Positions 51,481-62,415 of a DNA stretch of 64,000 bases are shown here, in pieces (the stretch's first letter is position 1; the number at the start of each line of letters is the position of its first letter). The DNA is from Lanius collurio (lineage: Eukaryota; Chordata; Aves; Passeriformes; Laniidae): contig JACBWW010000017.1 of assembly GCA_020086605.1 (NCBI GenBank), positions 13,579,245 through 13,643,244 on the forward strand, read 5' to 3'. The position numbers were made by a program, and so were the translations under genes. The notes beneath the pieces were generated by a model. It was not told where the DNA came from, ran no database searches, and saw only the letters and a program-made list of their open reading frames with translations.

Positions 51481-53760
51481 CTCTTACTGCCACGCCATTC
51501 GCTTCCACTTGATCTTGTTCATTATTTCTAACCAGCTTTTTATATATCAATCCTGCAAAAAACTGAAATTGAGCACAGTGGAGACCTAGGCATGTACAGC
51601 GCTCATATCCAGTTAAAGATGTGCCCGTTAAACTGTGGATGGGTATGTGTGGTTCTGGATGTGCAACCTGGCTACTGTTCTCATGTCTTCTGAAAAGGGA
51701 CTTCAGCAACCCTGAGATAGTGCACAGCAAGATTATTATTTAGAGTGTCACCTGGCAGTGGACAGACACATTCATCCTTTCAAGCTTTCCTATCAAAATA
51801 ATCAGAAATTGGAGCACTTGAAACCAACTAAGTCTTTGATAGTAAAGACTGCAAACTCTTTGTTTCCCCACCAACTTGGGAGTAGCGATTTTTTTTTTTT
51901 TTTTTTTTTTACCTATCTGGAGAGGTTATCATAATTTTTGAAAACATAAGGTAAATATTTTACAAAAAAAGGTTTTGAATTATTTGGGCTTTTTCTTTTA
52001 TTCAGGTAGAGTCAAAAACCTTCGCTGTTTTCTACATAAGTGGTTATCCTCAGGTTTTTCACTTAAAAATAAAAAAGATCAAATTTTGCTTTGGTAGATT
52101 ATTTCTATTATTTATTTATGCATTTTCCTGTAAACAAGACTGACTGCTTAATGGAAAGCCATCTCCTATGTTTCTCAAAGAAGAAAGTAGCTTCTGTCTC
52201 AGGGGCAGCAATAATTGCTTGAATGGCAATGAATAATTGCTTGGTAACAGCCAATGCAGGGCTTTGCTTTTCACTGGGAACCTGTTCCTGATGCAGAGAC
52301 TAATTAGCTACTGCCGAAAGGAAAAGAGAGACTTGCAGAGCTGCTCCTCTGCTCTTATTCACAGTGATTTGCAAGGAGTTTTCTGACACCTTCCAATCTC
52401 TGACCAACCTGAATCCAAAGTACTCCTTGGCATGTTTTCCTACCTGCTGTGTACCCTTCCTCTGTGACAGAATTTAAAATCACACTGGATTTCTCTAGAG
52501 CAAAATAAAATCCTGAATGTTCAGCTAGCTTGGATGAGCTCATCCCGCTGGGTAAGGGGCTTTTTTTTGTTAACCAGTGAGTGGTGGCTGGGGAGGCACT
52601 GGACTGTCACTTTGATCACTGTATTTGTAGCAAAATATAAGAGGTGGATGGGACAAAGAGACACGTGGCTCCACTCTCTCCTCTGTGGGCCCCCCACAGC
52701 TCTCCTCACTCAAGGCTGTGATGCCAGGTTGACTTTGCCTTTGAAACTTCAGGAAATCAAGAGTATCAAGTATATAATCAAGTATCCCTCTGCTAGGTTC
52801 TAATACAATGCTCTCTGGAGGAAATGCAGACCTAGCTCAAAGGGCTACATAGATGCACACATGCTCAAGGTACTAGGAAGAAATTTCAGGAGTAACTTGT
52901 CTGTGATGATGTAATTAAATACTATATTATAAAGGGAATATTCATAAGGAAATTGAGCTAAGGCTGCCTTGGAAGGCATGACTTAGTTACTTCTAGTAGC
53001 TGATAGACATTGGAACAGCAGCACTTCTCTAGCCAAGATTTCACATGCACAATTAGTAGGGAATTTCAGTATCTTCAATCATAGACTTGACAAGTATCTC
53101 CAGTGACCGTGTCTCTTGTTGTCTTTCATCTTCATTACACACAGCAAGCATGAGGGACATGGAAAGAGTGAATGAGAATTTTAATTGTTTTGGAAAGCAT
53201 GATGTCCTGTTCATGTTCACATTTAGAGCCACTTCTTGGGTAGCTATTTTAGTCTGTGTAAAACAATAATGAAAAGGTTAAGAGGGAATGTCATGGATAA
53301 TTGTTTTAAAGTTAATAAATATTTAATAATTTTAAGCCTGCATTTTGCAACAATCCAATCTTGTTCCCACTGCTCTCCATGGCACTTTTGTGATTCACTT
53401 GAAATGAATCAGGTTGCAGAGTTTCCATCGAGTAAAATCCAACACATAATTAAAGACTTTATTCTGAAATTCCAGGGTTGTCTTCAAAGATACACAGTAA
53501 TACTACTCCCATACAGATGTAGATGGTAATGTTACCCAGTCAGTCTCATAGCCAGGTGATGAACAAAGCTAGAATAATTCATAACCTGCATAAATAAATG
53601 AACTTCAATGAAGCTACAGATGTATTTACAATGGAAAATCTTTAATTTTTATTACTTTCAAGAGAAGTCCAGCTTCTTCTTGCAATCCATTTTTAAATGC
53701 CATTTGTAAACTCAATTCAGGTTTTTTTTTTTTTTTTCCCAAATAAAATATTACCTGATC
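51481..53760. other. Intergenic; AT-rich block with repeated TAATTG sites near 52205-52330
   Basis: No gene seen. Around 52205-52250 AATAATTGCTTG occurs twice within about 30 bp. Otherwise unremarkable AT-rich sequence, with a second T run at 53722-53737. Confidence 0.45.
51889..51910. repeat. Poly(T) tract, 22 bp
   Basis: Uninterrupted run of 22 T. No retroposed body or target duplication was recognised next to it. Confidence 0.95.
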
Positions 53761-53766
53761 TATATG

Positions 53767-54056
53767 TGTTGTAATGAGGGAATCCTTACAACAAGTATAA
53801 GACAGCACTGAACTTGGAAGGAAAGATGAAGCGATATTTCTTTAGATGTTCAGGAATGTTTTTATTCCTCCAGCATGGCTGGAGTTCCCAGGCAGACCCC
53901 AGTCATGGGACCCTGCTCTCTTCCCAGGCCCCAGACACACAAACCACCGAATCAGGCACAGGTATGGGGCACACATGACATGGGGACAGGGACAGGGACA
54001 GACCCGTACCCTGCAGGGTCCCTCCCCCCGGGATTTCAGGGAGAGGCACCTCCACA
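53767..54056 (-). repeat. 3' LTR of the Y-box element (element orientation)
   Basis: 290 bp, TG...CA ends. On the minus strand it opens TGTGGAGGTGCCTC and closes TTACAACA. Poly(A) signal AATAAA at 53866-53861. About 90% identical by eye to the repeat at 56046-56337, with a small 3-bp indel beside the CTCCAG motif. The frames here (for example 53846-54079) are LTR sequence only. Confidence 0.88.
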
Positions 54057-54061
54057 ATTCA

Positions 54062-54073
54062 CCCTTTCTTTTT
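54062..54073 (-). other. Polypurine tract of the Y-box element
   Basis: The minus strand reads AAAAAGAAAGGG, twelve purines, five bases before the start of the 3' LTR. This is the expected site and composition for the plus-strand primer of a retroviral element. Confidence 0.6.
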
Positions 54074-54278
54074 AAATAAAAGAACATTGGAAACAGTTGG
54101 ATAAACAACAAAACAATTTCAAAGGAAAGGAAGGCACTATCTTGAGTCCCCAAATGTCCAAACAGATTTTCTTTGGAGCATCAGAAGGGAGACAGGACTT
54201 GAGCATGCTTCAGATGGAAACTGAGTCAGGAGAGGGTTTTTTTCTTTCTGCACCTGTTGGGATCTTAGAAAATGACAG

Positions 54279-54863
54279 TTAATTTCTTCCCTCCCTCCTT
54301 TTCATCCCCCCCATCGGCATTGCAAAGGGATTCATGGCAAATGGAAAAGCCTGGTTTTGTGAGGGGAACCAGAAAGGGAAATTTGGGCTGGACATATATG
54401 GGGGATAAAGGGGCATGGGATAAAAGGGGAAGGTGGGATAGGGGAAAGGATAGAGATTATAGGAAAATTGTCCAGCATATCTACTGCCTTTGACAGGAAC
54501 ACCCCCAGGGCCTGTAACACATGCTGCTTGTGGGCCCTTTCTTCCCTGCACAATTTTAAATTCTACTCTTTCTCCTTCTTCTAATCTTGGAACATCACTT
54601 TTGGGGTTATTTTTCACAATAGTAGGTTTATGGACAAAAAAACTTCCTCCAGTATTAATTTTCAATAAGAAACCATAGTTTTTCTTTACATTATACCATT
54701 TTACAGTTCCAAAAACCCTAGCTGCAATAACCTTTTCATTTTTCTGAGTTCCTTTGTTCTTGCTTTCACTTGCAGCTTTTCTCGCTCTTGCGCCGGAGCT
54801 GCTGCAGCCGGGACCGCCAGGGCCGCCAATGCCTTCCGGTCTCGGGGTCTGGACTCCTCGGGA
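54279..54863 (-). pseudogene. Y-box / cold-shock-domain protein frame captured in the LTR element
   Basis: Y-box proteins bind single-stranded nucleic acid through a cold-shock domain and control mRNA storage and transcription. This frame is open for 194 codons. It starts with a Gly/Pro/Ser-rich lead (GGPGGPGCSSSGARARKAAS), then a complete domain: NEKVIAARVFGTVKWYNV, KKNYGFL (RNP1-like), SFFVHKPTI (RNP2-like), NNPKSDVPRLEEGERVEF, GRKGPQAACVTGPGGVPVKG, SRY. The aromatic residues of both RNP motifs are kept, with changes from the usual F-N-V-R-N-G-Y-G-F-I wording. The usual basic/acidic C-terminal islands are replaced by about 53 residues rich in Phe, Tyr and Pro and almost free of charge, ending MKRREGRN. 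It has no introns, whereas host Y-box genes split this domain over several exons. No in-frame ATG precedes the domain after the TGA at 54866-54864; the upstream ATG frame (from 55276) is in another phase, so the start is uncertain or broken. Confidence 0.8.
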
Positions 54864-55340
54864 TCACGTGTGGGGCCGAGTGGGTCCAGTTGGGCCGTGC
54901 TACTGCACACTGACCCTGCCGGCTGCTCCGCCTCCAGCCCCCTCTGCACCGCCGCTGGGCGCTGTGCTCGCTCCTCCTCTGGAGCTCCGCGCAGCTGCTC
55001 CACGCTTTCTGGGCGCTCGCACGGCTGCACGGCCGTGCCCTGTGAGGCGTTTACGTGTGCGCGGCTTTGTACCGCTGGCACTGCCGCTGCTGCTGCTGTC
55101 GGCTGTGTGGCCATCGGGTAGCGCAGTTCCCTTCTCACCCCCACGCCGCTCCAGCTCTGCTCGGCATGGCTCACCGTGGTCACCAAAGTGATTGCCACAA
55201 TCGCTGCTGCCTTTCTCGGCGCGGGGCTCGGGCTCGGGCTCAGACCGTTGCTCATCACACGGCACAGGGCGGCCATCGCCAGGTCACACCTCTGCCACTG
55301 CCCTCGCTGCTGCCCTCACTGCTCGCGCCTCTGCTCTCGC
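54864..55340 (-). pseudogene. GC-rich Ala/Pro/Gly/Glu-rich leader of the captured Y-box gene
   Basis: This block is CpG- and GC-rich, unlike the AT-rich matrix-like and cold-shock parts on either side. Two minus-strand frames are long here: one from 55276 to 54701 in one phase, and one from 55265 to a TAG at 54900 in the same phase as the cold-shock frame. Both are rich in Ala, Pro, Glu, Arg and Ser, as Y-box N-termini are. The phase difference and the stops at 54900 and 54864 show at least one break, or use of a frame I cannot identify. It may also include 5' UTR of the captured mRNA. Confidence 0.5.
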
Positions 55341-55527
55341 AGCTCACTTTTTGTGTTTTTCAGCAGCTATTTCTACCAGCTGTCCTTCTTTATTCACTGT
55401 AAGAATACCTCACAGACCCCTAGGAATGCACTCTTGCATCCAGCGTCTTTGTCGTCGCTCTCTCGCCCACTGTTGCTCAGGAGTGTACTCTGATACAGGG
55501 ATGGGGTCTGCTCTATGGCTTGTGCTT

Positions 55528-55920
55528 TTAGGGGGGCTGGGTGCCTTTCACTGCAGGCACCTCAGCCACAGGTACCTCTGCCACAGGCACCTCTGTGTTA
55601 CTGGGACCGAGTGTATGCTTTATGAGAGCATCTTCAATTGAAAAAGATGCTAGGATCAATTCTACTACCATTCCACTTCTTGACTGAATCATTATCAACT
55701 CATCGATTTCTTTCCAAAAATTGTTCCCCCTAGTCACAGGAAAACCATCATCAAAAATTAAGTCTCGAGTGACAGAAAAGAAATTTTTGAAAAGCCAGTT
55801 AAAGAAGTGTTCTAAGTGTCCTGGGTCCAGTTTTCCATTTTGTTTTGCTAGAATTTCTTTCACTTCCAAGTACATTTTTTTCTGTGCCTCAGATAGCCAC
55901 AACTCCTCTGATTTCTCCAT
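55528..55920 (-). pseudogene. Retroviral Gag matrix-like frame, truncated
   Basis: The frame is 130 codons from the first ATG (55920). About residues 1-90 form a mostly helical, amphipathic pattern with Trp/Phe-rich positions (HFFNWLFKNF), an acidic W-K-E-I-D-E-L helix and an LASFSIEDALIK end, the style of betaretrovirus-type matrix domains in avian ERVs. The tail has short VPVAE repeats and then a stop. There is no N-terminal Met-Gly myristoylation signal, and no capsid, major homology region or zinc knuckle follows. The frame lies just inside the 5' LTR after a leader of about 125 bp, where gag should start. Assignment is by pattern recognition and is less secure than the cold-shock call. 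Confidence 0.55.
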
Positions 55921-55967
55921 TTGGTCAGAAAGTACAGCCAAAACCAAGACAATAAGAAAGTTCAATT

Positions 55968-55973
55968 ACTCAC
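55968..55973 (-). other. Possible splice donor in the element leader (GTGAGT)
   Basis: GTGAGT on the minus strand lies about 70 bp inside the element from the 5' LTR. If used, it could join the leader to a downstream acceptor and bypass the matrix-like frame, allowing the Y-box part to be expressed from the LTR. Sequence match only. Confidence 0.3.
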
Positions 55974-56045
55974 AATTCACACTGGTGTTCTCTGGACCTT
56001 TAGAAATCATTTTCAGGGATCAAATGTCCACATATCTCCATCATT

Positions 56046-56337
56046 TGTTGTAATGAGTGAATCCTTACAACAAGTATAAGACAGTGATAAACTTGGAAGG
56101 AAAGATGAAGCGATATTTCTTTAGATGTTCAGAGATGATTTATTCCTCCAGCCGCATGGCTGGAGTTCCCAGGCAGCCTCCAGTCACGGGACCCTGCTCT
56201 CTTCCCAGGGCCCAGGCACCCAAACCAACCAATCAGGAACAGGTATGGGGCACAGGTGACATGGGAGCAGGGACAGAGGCAGACCTGTACCCTGCAGGGT
56301 CCCTCCCCCCAGGATTTCAGGAAGAGGCACCTCCACA
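56046..56337 (-). repeat. 5' LTR of the Y-box element (element orientation)
   Basis: 292 bp, TG...CA ends, AATAAA at 56144-56139 on the minus strand. Same order of blocks as the 53767-54056 repeat. The first TGG in the leader, a possible primer-binding start, is five bases beyond its inner edge, but the following bases do not match a tRNA 3' end that I recognise. Confidence 0.88.
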
Positions 56338-56343
56338 GATATG

Positions 56344-59300
56344 AACCGTTAGCATATCTGGTTTTGCCTTCCCTAAATGCCCAAATCAGCCCCAGGACTC
56401 TCAGCAGTGCAGGTACAACCACTCACTGCAGGGAGTGGTACCAGGAAGCTGTGGTATTGCAGCAAGGGAAGAGGGTGAAGTGGGCCAGGACAGGATGAGG
56501 CAGGCAGAATGGGATGGGGCAGCAAACACTGGCAGTGCTGGAAAGCAGGAACCCAGAGCCCTGCCCTCACCTTGGGCACGACACCCTTGGCAGGGCAGCT
56601 GAGTTCCCCAGTTTCCACACCGCGGAGGATGCATTGGTTTTGCTCTCCCAGCAGTCACACAGGTGGCATGTGGCCTCTCCTGGACCTCATACTCTGGCCT
56701 GGTATCTGCAGATTTGTGAAAACATTTGATGAATCTGGAGTGAATTTTCCCAGTTTTCTCTAGAAGTGCCTGGCAAACACAGAAATGCATTCACAGCTGG
56801 CATCTTCCAACACAGACTCTGAGCTACTGTGTGTTGGGTCTTTTTCCCATCAGGGCACTTATACCAGTGCTTTGGTTTAAGGCATCTTACCAGCCCTCTA
56901 ACACACTTGGATTCCCCTTGGACAGGTTGTGTACATCAATTGACATTTGCTTTGCATCATTATTTTGGGTTCTGGTTCACAGATGAACATTTTTTTAAAC
57001 TTTTTATGGCATAAAGGCACCCAGACTCCTTCTAAGAGCACAATGATTTCTAGTAGTTACTTTATACTAAGCACTGCTGATTTTCTCTTACAGCAATGGG
57101 TTATTTTCCTTCGGTCTGATAATTCAAAGTGCTTCCTTTGGAAATTATGTTTTAAAAGACTCAGCAAACTGAACATTAGCAGTGATTTTCTTTTTTTTTT
57201 TCTTTAATAATAAAAGCAACCAGCATTTCCAAAAATACTCTTGTTTATGTATCAACTGCAAGCCAGAAACTGCTCTCGAATTATCGCAGCTTGTAGGAAA
57301 CTGCCTTAGCTTTACAGATACCAGAACAAAGTGCTTATTTTCGTTATCATGAAAGAAAAACTCATATGTCCTTCAGTCTGCCAGTATTTCAAAGCCCATC
57401 TGAAGCAGAGCAGCAGGTGTAGCAGTTTCTCACAGTCAGTGAAAAGAGTGATGATGAATTGCATATATTGCCCCCAGATCTCTGCCCCTCCTCCAAAAGC
57501 CAATCTTTCAGATTAGGCTGAACACAAACAGGGCTGCACAGGACCACCTGCTCTCCCTTGTGCTACATAATACGTTCTCTAAGCTCAGATGTGCCTGGAA
57601 ATGTAGTGAATCCAAGTTCAGAGGAGGCAGCTAAGGGCAGCAGGGTATAATGGAGTGGGCTGTAGAAGAGGATAATTTATTTTCCAGTTGATAGACTGCT
57701 GTGAGTCTCTCTCCAAAATGTATCTTATACTTGTTTAGCAAATGCTCAAAAGTAAATGCTATTATACACCATGCAGTACATTTCTGCCTTCAGCTTACAC
57801 CAAACAGAGACTGGTTTCCTCAGAAGAGTTTGGGCAGCAGCAGTTTCCACAGAGCAGAAGCTCACAGTGTGACTAGGAAGCCTTTCTTTTTCCTGAGCAC
57901 CTTTGTCTCTTTCTTGTGTACGAAATCCTACTTCTCCAGGTTCCCAAGTGATTTAACCACGTGGGCAGCTAAGTTCACTGGATATATTTTTATACTTTGT
58001 CTATATCTAGTTCACACTTTGTAGCTTCGGAGACCTCTCAATAGTATCATGTCTCACTGCCACTTCGGAGTTAACATGCATGGGTTTTTTGTTGCACAGA
58101 AAATCATACAAGTACAAAGTTTGTAGGCCAGATTGAAGCCATATCTTTCTTTGTAATAAACAGCTTTCAACATGACTGTATTTTTTTTCCAGTTAAAAGA
58201 AACTCCTTTTTACAGCTACCTTTTTCCCCCTTGCTTTTTGCTTAATTACGAAACTATTGAAAAACGTTCCATTTATTTGCAGCCATTGTACTCTCATCTG
58301 AAATTTTGCCAAAAGCTCTAGAAAGCTATTGCACTTCCCTTGTTCACCATAACATTAATATCTTCAAATAATTCTCCCACATTAATGAGTTATGAACTTC
58401 CTTCTTAACACTACAACCACTTTCCTATCTTCTGCCCCTGCCTCTTGGCTGATTCTCCATCACTTGTTTATTCCTTTCTTTAGTTAAAAATACACTAAAG
58501 GAATTTCTTAACCACTTTAATTACCAAATGATATCTTTAATTTCCCTGAATTTTACTATTTTCCAACCTCTAAGGTTTTTCTTTATGTATCAGCTGGCAA
58601 ATAGCAAGCATTGTCTATGCATTTGAAGCTACAGCCGAAATCCACACAATGTGGATATGATATAATAAAAAATTGATTGGTATTGGTATTGGTGGGTCTG
58701 ATTGCAACTAGTGAATCAAATGCAAATTCCACTCTATGCCAAAATGGATACTCTAACAAAATCAGAGATAAATCCTGTTCCAAATCTGGTCCTCAGAACT
58801 GACATTTCAGGGACAGCTAAATTGCCAAACATTTTATGTTAGCATCTTCATTTAAAAACAAACAAAGAAAACAATCAACAAATGACAAACCTAACCAAAC
58901 AAAAACCCCCTCAGATTAAAATGTATGGAATCCAGGTATACTTCCAATCCAACTTAAATTATCCAGGTTGTCTGTCTTGTCCAATGCCCTTCTCCTTGCC
59001 TAATTACCTGCCATCAGAAGTGAGATAAAGAGACTGGCATCAAGATACACAGCGCAGGTAGAAAGGGGCCTGGTCTGAAGGACATGAGAGACAAGAAGAT
59101 GCAGCATCTCCAGTTTGGTCTGAGTTGCAGAGCACATGCCAGAAGGCACACACGTATTTCTTTCATGTCCAAACCAAGTGAAAACCAACAGAAGTTCAGT
59201 AAGGCTTTGGCTGCATCTCAATGCCATTACACAAATAGTACATCCAAACATGAAGCCTATGAAGGCTACTAGACACTCCCAAAACGAGATGATTTCTTTA

Positions 59301-60177
59301 ATCAGAGGGATCTGAAGGCAGCAGAGAGTCTGCCATGTATAAATGTAGTGTGCTTCTGGTGACAGCTGCTGGCTTTGGCTGTGACAGCAAGGTGGGGAAC
59401 CTCTGCCAGGGCCGAGCAGCCCTGGTGACTGCTGTGATAGAAACCAGAGTTATTTTCACCTGAGTGCTTGTATAAGCAATAGTGCAGAATGTTTTGGGCC
59501 CCTAGACCCTACCCTGATCCTGGACGCTCCCATCAGGGCTGAGAATGTCGTTCTTGCTCCTCCAGCTCTGATGTGAAGCTGGGCACCTCTGTGGGTAGCC
59601 AGGGGGATAGATGGTCACTGCAGCGCTCCAGGGCCACCACACCATGCCAGCGTGGACATTGGGGTCAAGAGCAGCAAGAGAACAGTACCACATGCCAAGA
59701 GTGCCTTCAGGGCTGTATGATTCACACAGTGAAATGAGAGCAGTAAAGGGTATCAAGAGGCACTTTTCGCTAGAGGATGATCAGAGAAGCATCCTTCAGA
59801 TGGGGCAGGAGGGAGCTGATGATATGAAGATCCATATGGAAGAGGAAAAGGGAGAGGGGGAAAAAAGAAAAAAGCATATGAAGTAGTTTCTGCTGCTTTT
59901 TATTGGTGTTTCACACTTTATATTTAATAAGAAAGGTCTTTGATTCATGTCAAAACACCCCGGTAAATCAGTTCAAGTCCTCACGGCTACAGAGATGCCA
60001 TCTTCTAAGTCTTTGCTTTCTCCTGCAGATTTTTAGATTCCACACCAGTATTTGTCCCCAGCCCCTGAGAGTGTTCCCAGCTCAGCATATTCAGTTCTGC
60101 CTGTTTTTACTTTTCTTATCTTGCACGGTTTCAGTCTGCAAACTCTTAGAGCTCAGCAACAGCTTCCTCAGTGACAG
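56344..60177. other. Intergenic, no gene seen
   Basis: Frames near 56373-56790 sit in a GC-richer patch beside the LTR element, without recognised domains. The rest is AT-rich. A short (GGTATT)3-like run lies near 58678-58695. Confidence 0.5.
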
Positions 60178-60260
60178 TGAGCCAAGGTCAGGCAACAGAG
60201 CTGCACAAAACCAGCCAAGGGTCAAGGCCAGCTGGAGCCCTGGGCTGCAGATGCCCTGAA
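60178..60260. repeat. 83-bp direct repeat, copy 1
   Basis: Matches 62416-62498 at 81 of 83 positions. It starts TGAGCCAAGGTCAGG and ends GCAGATGCCCTGAA. The flanks of the two copies are unrelated, so the unit is sharply bounded. Confidence 0.9.
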
Positions 60261-62415
60261 CCTGACAGCACAGCTCAGGGAAGTCGTGTGGTCCCTCTGT
60301 GACATCAAACTCGCATTGAGTAGGAAGGACAACTGCACAGGCCAGATCTCATCTGGATGTGATGATGAAGCAGACTGGTACCCACAGGGATGCACATCTC
60401 TTTCTTCACTGGGATGCACGTCTCTTTCAACACATGATCTGAGATTCATCAGTCAAGATGGCTCACAATGACCCAGAGAGCATGATACTCCATGCACACA
60501 ACAAATTGAAATACATATACAATCTGTATGCATATACATTATATATACATGTGCATATACATAAAATCATACAATCTCAGATAAACAGACTGCTAAACTA
60601 TAAATGCTCATTCCAGGTTAAACACAATTTTTGAGGGTTTAAATAAAATTTTTAATGCTTTCTTCCTCTTTTAGCTCAGAATTATTGCCAGACAAGAAGT
60701 GGAACTGCTCCTCTCAGCCCCACCACAGAAGCTGTTTCCCTGGTACCTGGCCTTACTGCAGCAGGCATCTACACAAATCTCTCAAGAAAACCACAGCTCC
60801 ACTTTTATAGTAATATTTTAAGGCTAGAGGAAGCCTTAGTCATGGCCATGGTTAAAGGAATTGTTAAAGTGGTCAGAATTTCAACCTTGGGCTTTAAATT
60901 ACAGATACTCAGCAGAAGTGCATCCAGCTTCTGAGTATTCACTGGATCTGATTTTTGCTGCTCATTCCCCCCACCATTTTTTTACTTTCTACATAGTGAA
61001 GTCTGATTTTTAAAATTTTTGTTTCATTCACTAATGAATTTGGGTAGGAGTTAGGTGGGGGGAAAAAAACCCCAGCATCCCCATATCAAGTTGAAATGTT
61101 GCAAAAATCATGAGTTTGAAGCTTTCTGAGAAAGATAAAAACTTATCAAATATCTGCACACAAACATATGCACCTCTTCTCCTCTTAGGTGAAGTTATAA
61201 TAACAAAATAATGTCTTCTGGTTTTCCTTTCCACTGAAAATTGTTGCATACATACACTTTTCCTTCCAGTCAGAACTCATGGCAGTTTTTAAAATCCTGC
61301 TGACAGAAGTAGAGTGACAACAGTGTCACAACACAGAATGACAACACAGTTCACAGAACTTAAGTGTGAACATTTCAAAGGGTACCTAATTCCAAAAGGA
61401 AAATAAAACTCTTGACTTGCAGTCCAAGTATTAGCCTGAAAGGAACTCAATTACATTAACTACAAAATTCTTATTACAAGATTAAAAAAAAATTACTCTG
61501 GTATTTTGAGTTGTAATATAAAGTGAAATTCATCCTACAAAGACTGATTTTAAATTATCCCATGAAAAAGGCTTAGAGAAATAAAAAATAGTTATGCTAA
61601 AATGACTTTATGATAATGGGTGGTGGTGAAGAATTTGAGTGCATAACAGAGACATCTGCTTTGAAAGCAAAAACAAATTACCAAGGTAGTCTCAATGACA
61701 CTCCAAATATTGCTTATTTCTTCTGTCTATCCTCCAAAACCAGATCTACACACAGCATCATCCCTAACAACATCTATTACAGCTATCAAAAAAGGAAGAA
61801 GGAAAGGCAATGTACAGAAGGGAATTTAGAAACACAGGACTGGCCAATTGTTTCTGGGGAACTGAAGATAAATGCATCACAGAATTGCTTTCATAAGGTG
61901 ATCAAAATACATCTTAAATTAAAGTGACAGGAAACTCATTGGAGGAGAGTTAAGGGACATTGGAGGTTAAAGAGACCAATTTTTGTCTTTTTGGTCCTTA
62001 CCCACACAGCCATAAGGCACAATAACTCATCGGTTGCTCAGCTGCACAATTACTTTTAAGCTGTTCCATTTAAATGTAAGTTGATTTATGAAGCAGATCA
62101 TGCAATTAATAGAAGGAAAAAAACCTCATAAATGAAGATGATGCTTCTGCTGTCCCTGAACTGACCGAAGAGCCACTACCATGGGAGGTGGGAGATCCTC
62201 TCTTCACCCTGAGGCTCAGCATAACAAGCTAAGTGTTCATAGAAAGCAAATTTTATTTTTAGATTTTAAAAAAAAGTGATTTATATTTCTTCTATCAACT
62301 CTCAGCTGTGCCTTGCAGAAATGAGTAACAATTTGTTTGATATTGGGCATTACAGAGATCTTAGTAGTTTGAGAAGTAGTTTTCAACTGGCTTTTACACT
62401 GGCTCTATACAATAC
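60261..62415. other. Intergenic, no gene seen
   Basis: AT-rich. Alternating pyrimidine-purine ATATAC/GTGCATAT sequence lies at about 60510-60570. Frames are short and uninformative. Confidence 0.5.
60387..60428. repeat. Two-copy tandem repeat, 24-bp period
   Basis: GGGATGCACATCTCTTTC at 60387 recurs at 60411 with one change (ACG for ACA). Confidence 0.75.

Larger units (their letters stand above)
53767..56337 (-). mobile_element. Non-autonomous LTR retroelement (ERV) carrying a Gag matrix-like frame and a captured Y-box gene
   Basis: The element is bounded by two direct repeats of about 290 bp that start TGTTGTAATGAG and end CACCTCCACA on the plus strand. The flanking 6-mers are TATATG (53761-53766) and GATATG (56338-56343), an aged target duplication with one difference. 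AATAAA is in both LTRs only on the minus strand, and a minus-strand polypurine run lies beside the left LTR, so transcription runs right to left. In that order the interior holds a leader (56045-55921), a matrix-like frame (55920-55528), a GC-rich stretch (about 55340-54780), a cold-shock-domain frame (54863-54279) and a non-coding tail. No protease, reverse transcriptase, integrase or envelope signal was seen, so mobility would need enzymes from a helper. LTR divergence by eye is 25-30 differences, roughly 10%, so the insertion is not recent. Confidence 0.85.

Noticed and set aside
50946..51730. Overlapping minus-strand frames up to 177 codons at the CpG island
   Set aside because: Composition-driven: several frames are open at once, with no recognisable domain, start context or splice partner.
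54754..55641. Plus-strand frames of 105-149 codons
   Set aside because: They are GC-driven antisense frames of the Y-box element interior, whose coding and poly(A) signals are on the minus strand.
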